A stretch of 16,637 nt of DNA. Source: CAZPUI01 sp964415525 (GTDB lineage Bacteria > Acidobacteriota > Holophagae > Holophagales > Holophagaceae). A program made the position numbers and the translations under genes. The notes under the pieces are model-generated. The model was not told the DNA's origin. It searched no databases and saw nothing but the letters and a program-made list of their open reading frames with translations. The stretch spans positions 1-16,637 of the forward strand of contig CAYQAS010000095.1 in the NCBI GenBank assembly GCA_964415525.1, given 5' to 3'. Below are positions 16,126 to 16,637 of the stretch, piece after piece; within the stretch, counting starts at the first letter, position 1; each line of letters starts with the position of its first letter.

Positions 16126-16637
<512 letters not shown>

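Overview
The window looks like a GC-rich bacterial chromosome segment. The gene families fit Acidobacteriota, most likely class Holophagae (Geothrix/Holophaga-like). Reasons are the giant IPT/TIG surface protein, the periplasmic two-component-type propeller sensor ending in an LLPIC-x2-CKKIRDD module, the many lipoprotein/GGDEF genes, and a HutC/HutU locus next to formate-tetrahydrofolate ligase. This placement is an inference from gene content; there is no rRNA or marker gene that fixes it.

Left part (1-868): the last 118 codons of an ABC-F translation factor (EttA) with a clean intrinsic terminator, then about 460 bp without a recognisable gene. Surface-protein unit (869-7980): a 2154-residue secreted protein with a papain-like (C1) domain whose catalytic Cys is Ala, an Ig-like domain, a jelly-roll-like domain, 18 IPT/TIG repeats and a C-terminal dockerin-like module. 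Eight bases later comes a 195-residue lipoprotein whose body resembles a cohesin. Together they suggest a cohesin-dockerin-type anchoring pair, closed by a strong bidirectional-looking terminator.

Signalling unit (8144-12220): a 14-blade Reg_prop sensor with a Y_Y_Y domain and one TM segment, but with no kinase or cyclase output. It ends in a CxxC...CxxC module. A membrane diguanylate cyclase (GGEEF, with an RxxD inhibitory site) follows on the same strand and could be its output partner.

Histidine/one-carbon unit (12217-16637, all minus strand). In transcription order: hutU (3' end only), a 470-bp gap rich in small palindromes and GGGATAAAT copies, focA, fhs 18 bp later, a GC-rich hairpin, and hutC. 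HutC is the histidine-utilisation repressor and HutU the urocanase. The focA-fhs pair would handle formate made from histidine: either fix it onto tetrahydrofolate, or (fhs in reverse) make ATP and export formate. The hutC and diguanylate cyclase genes meet tail to tail and share a CTAG as both stop codons.

No tRNA, rRNA, CRISPR array, transposase or phage gene was seen.
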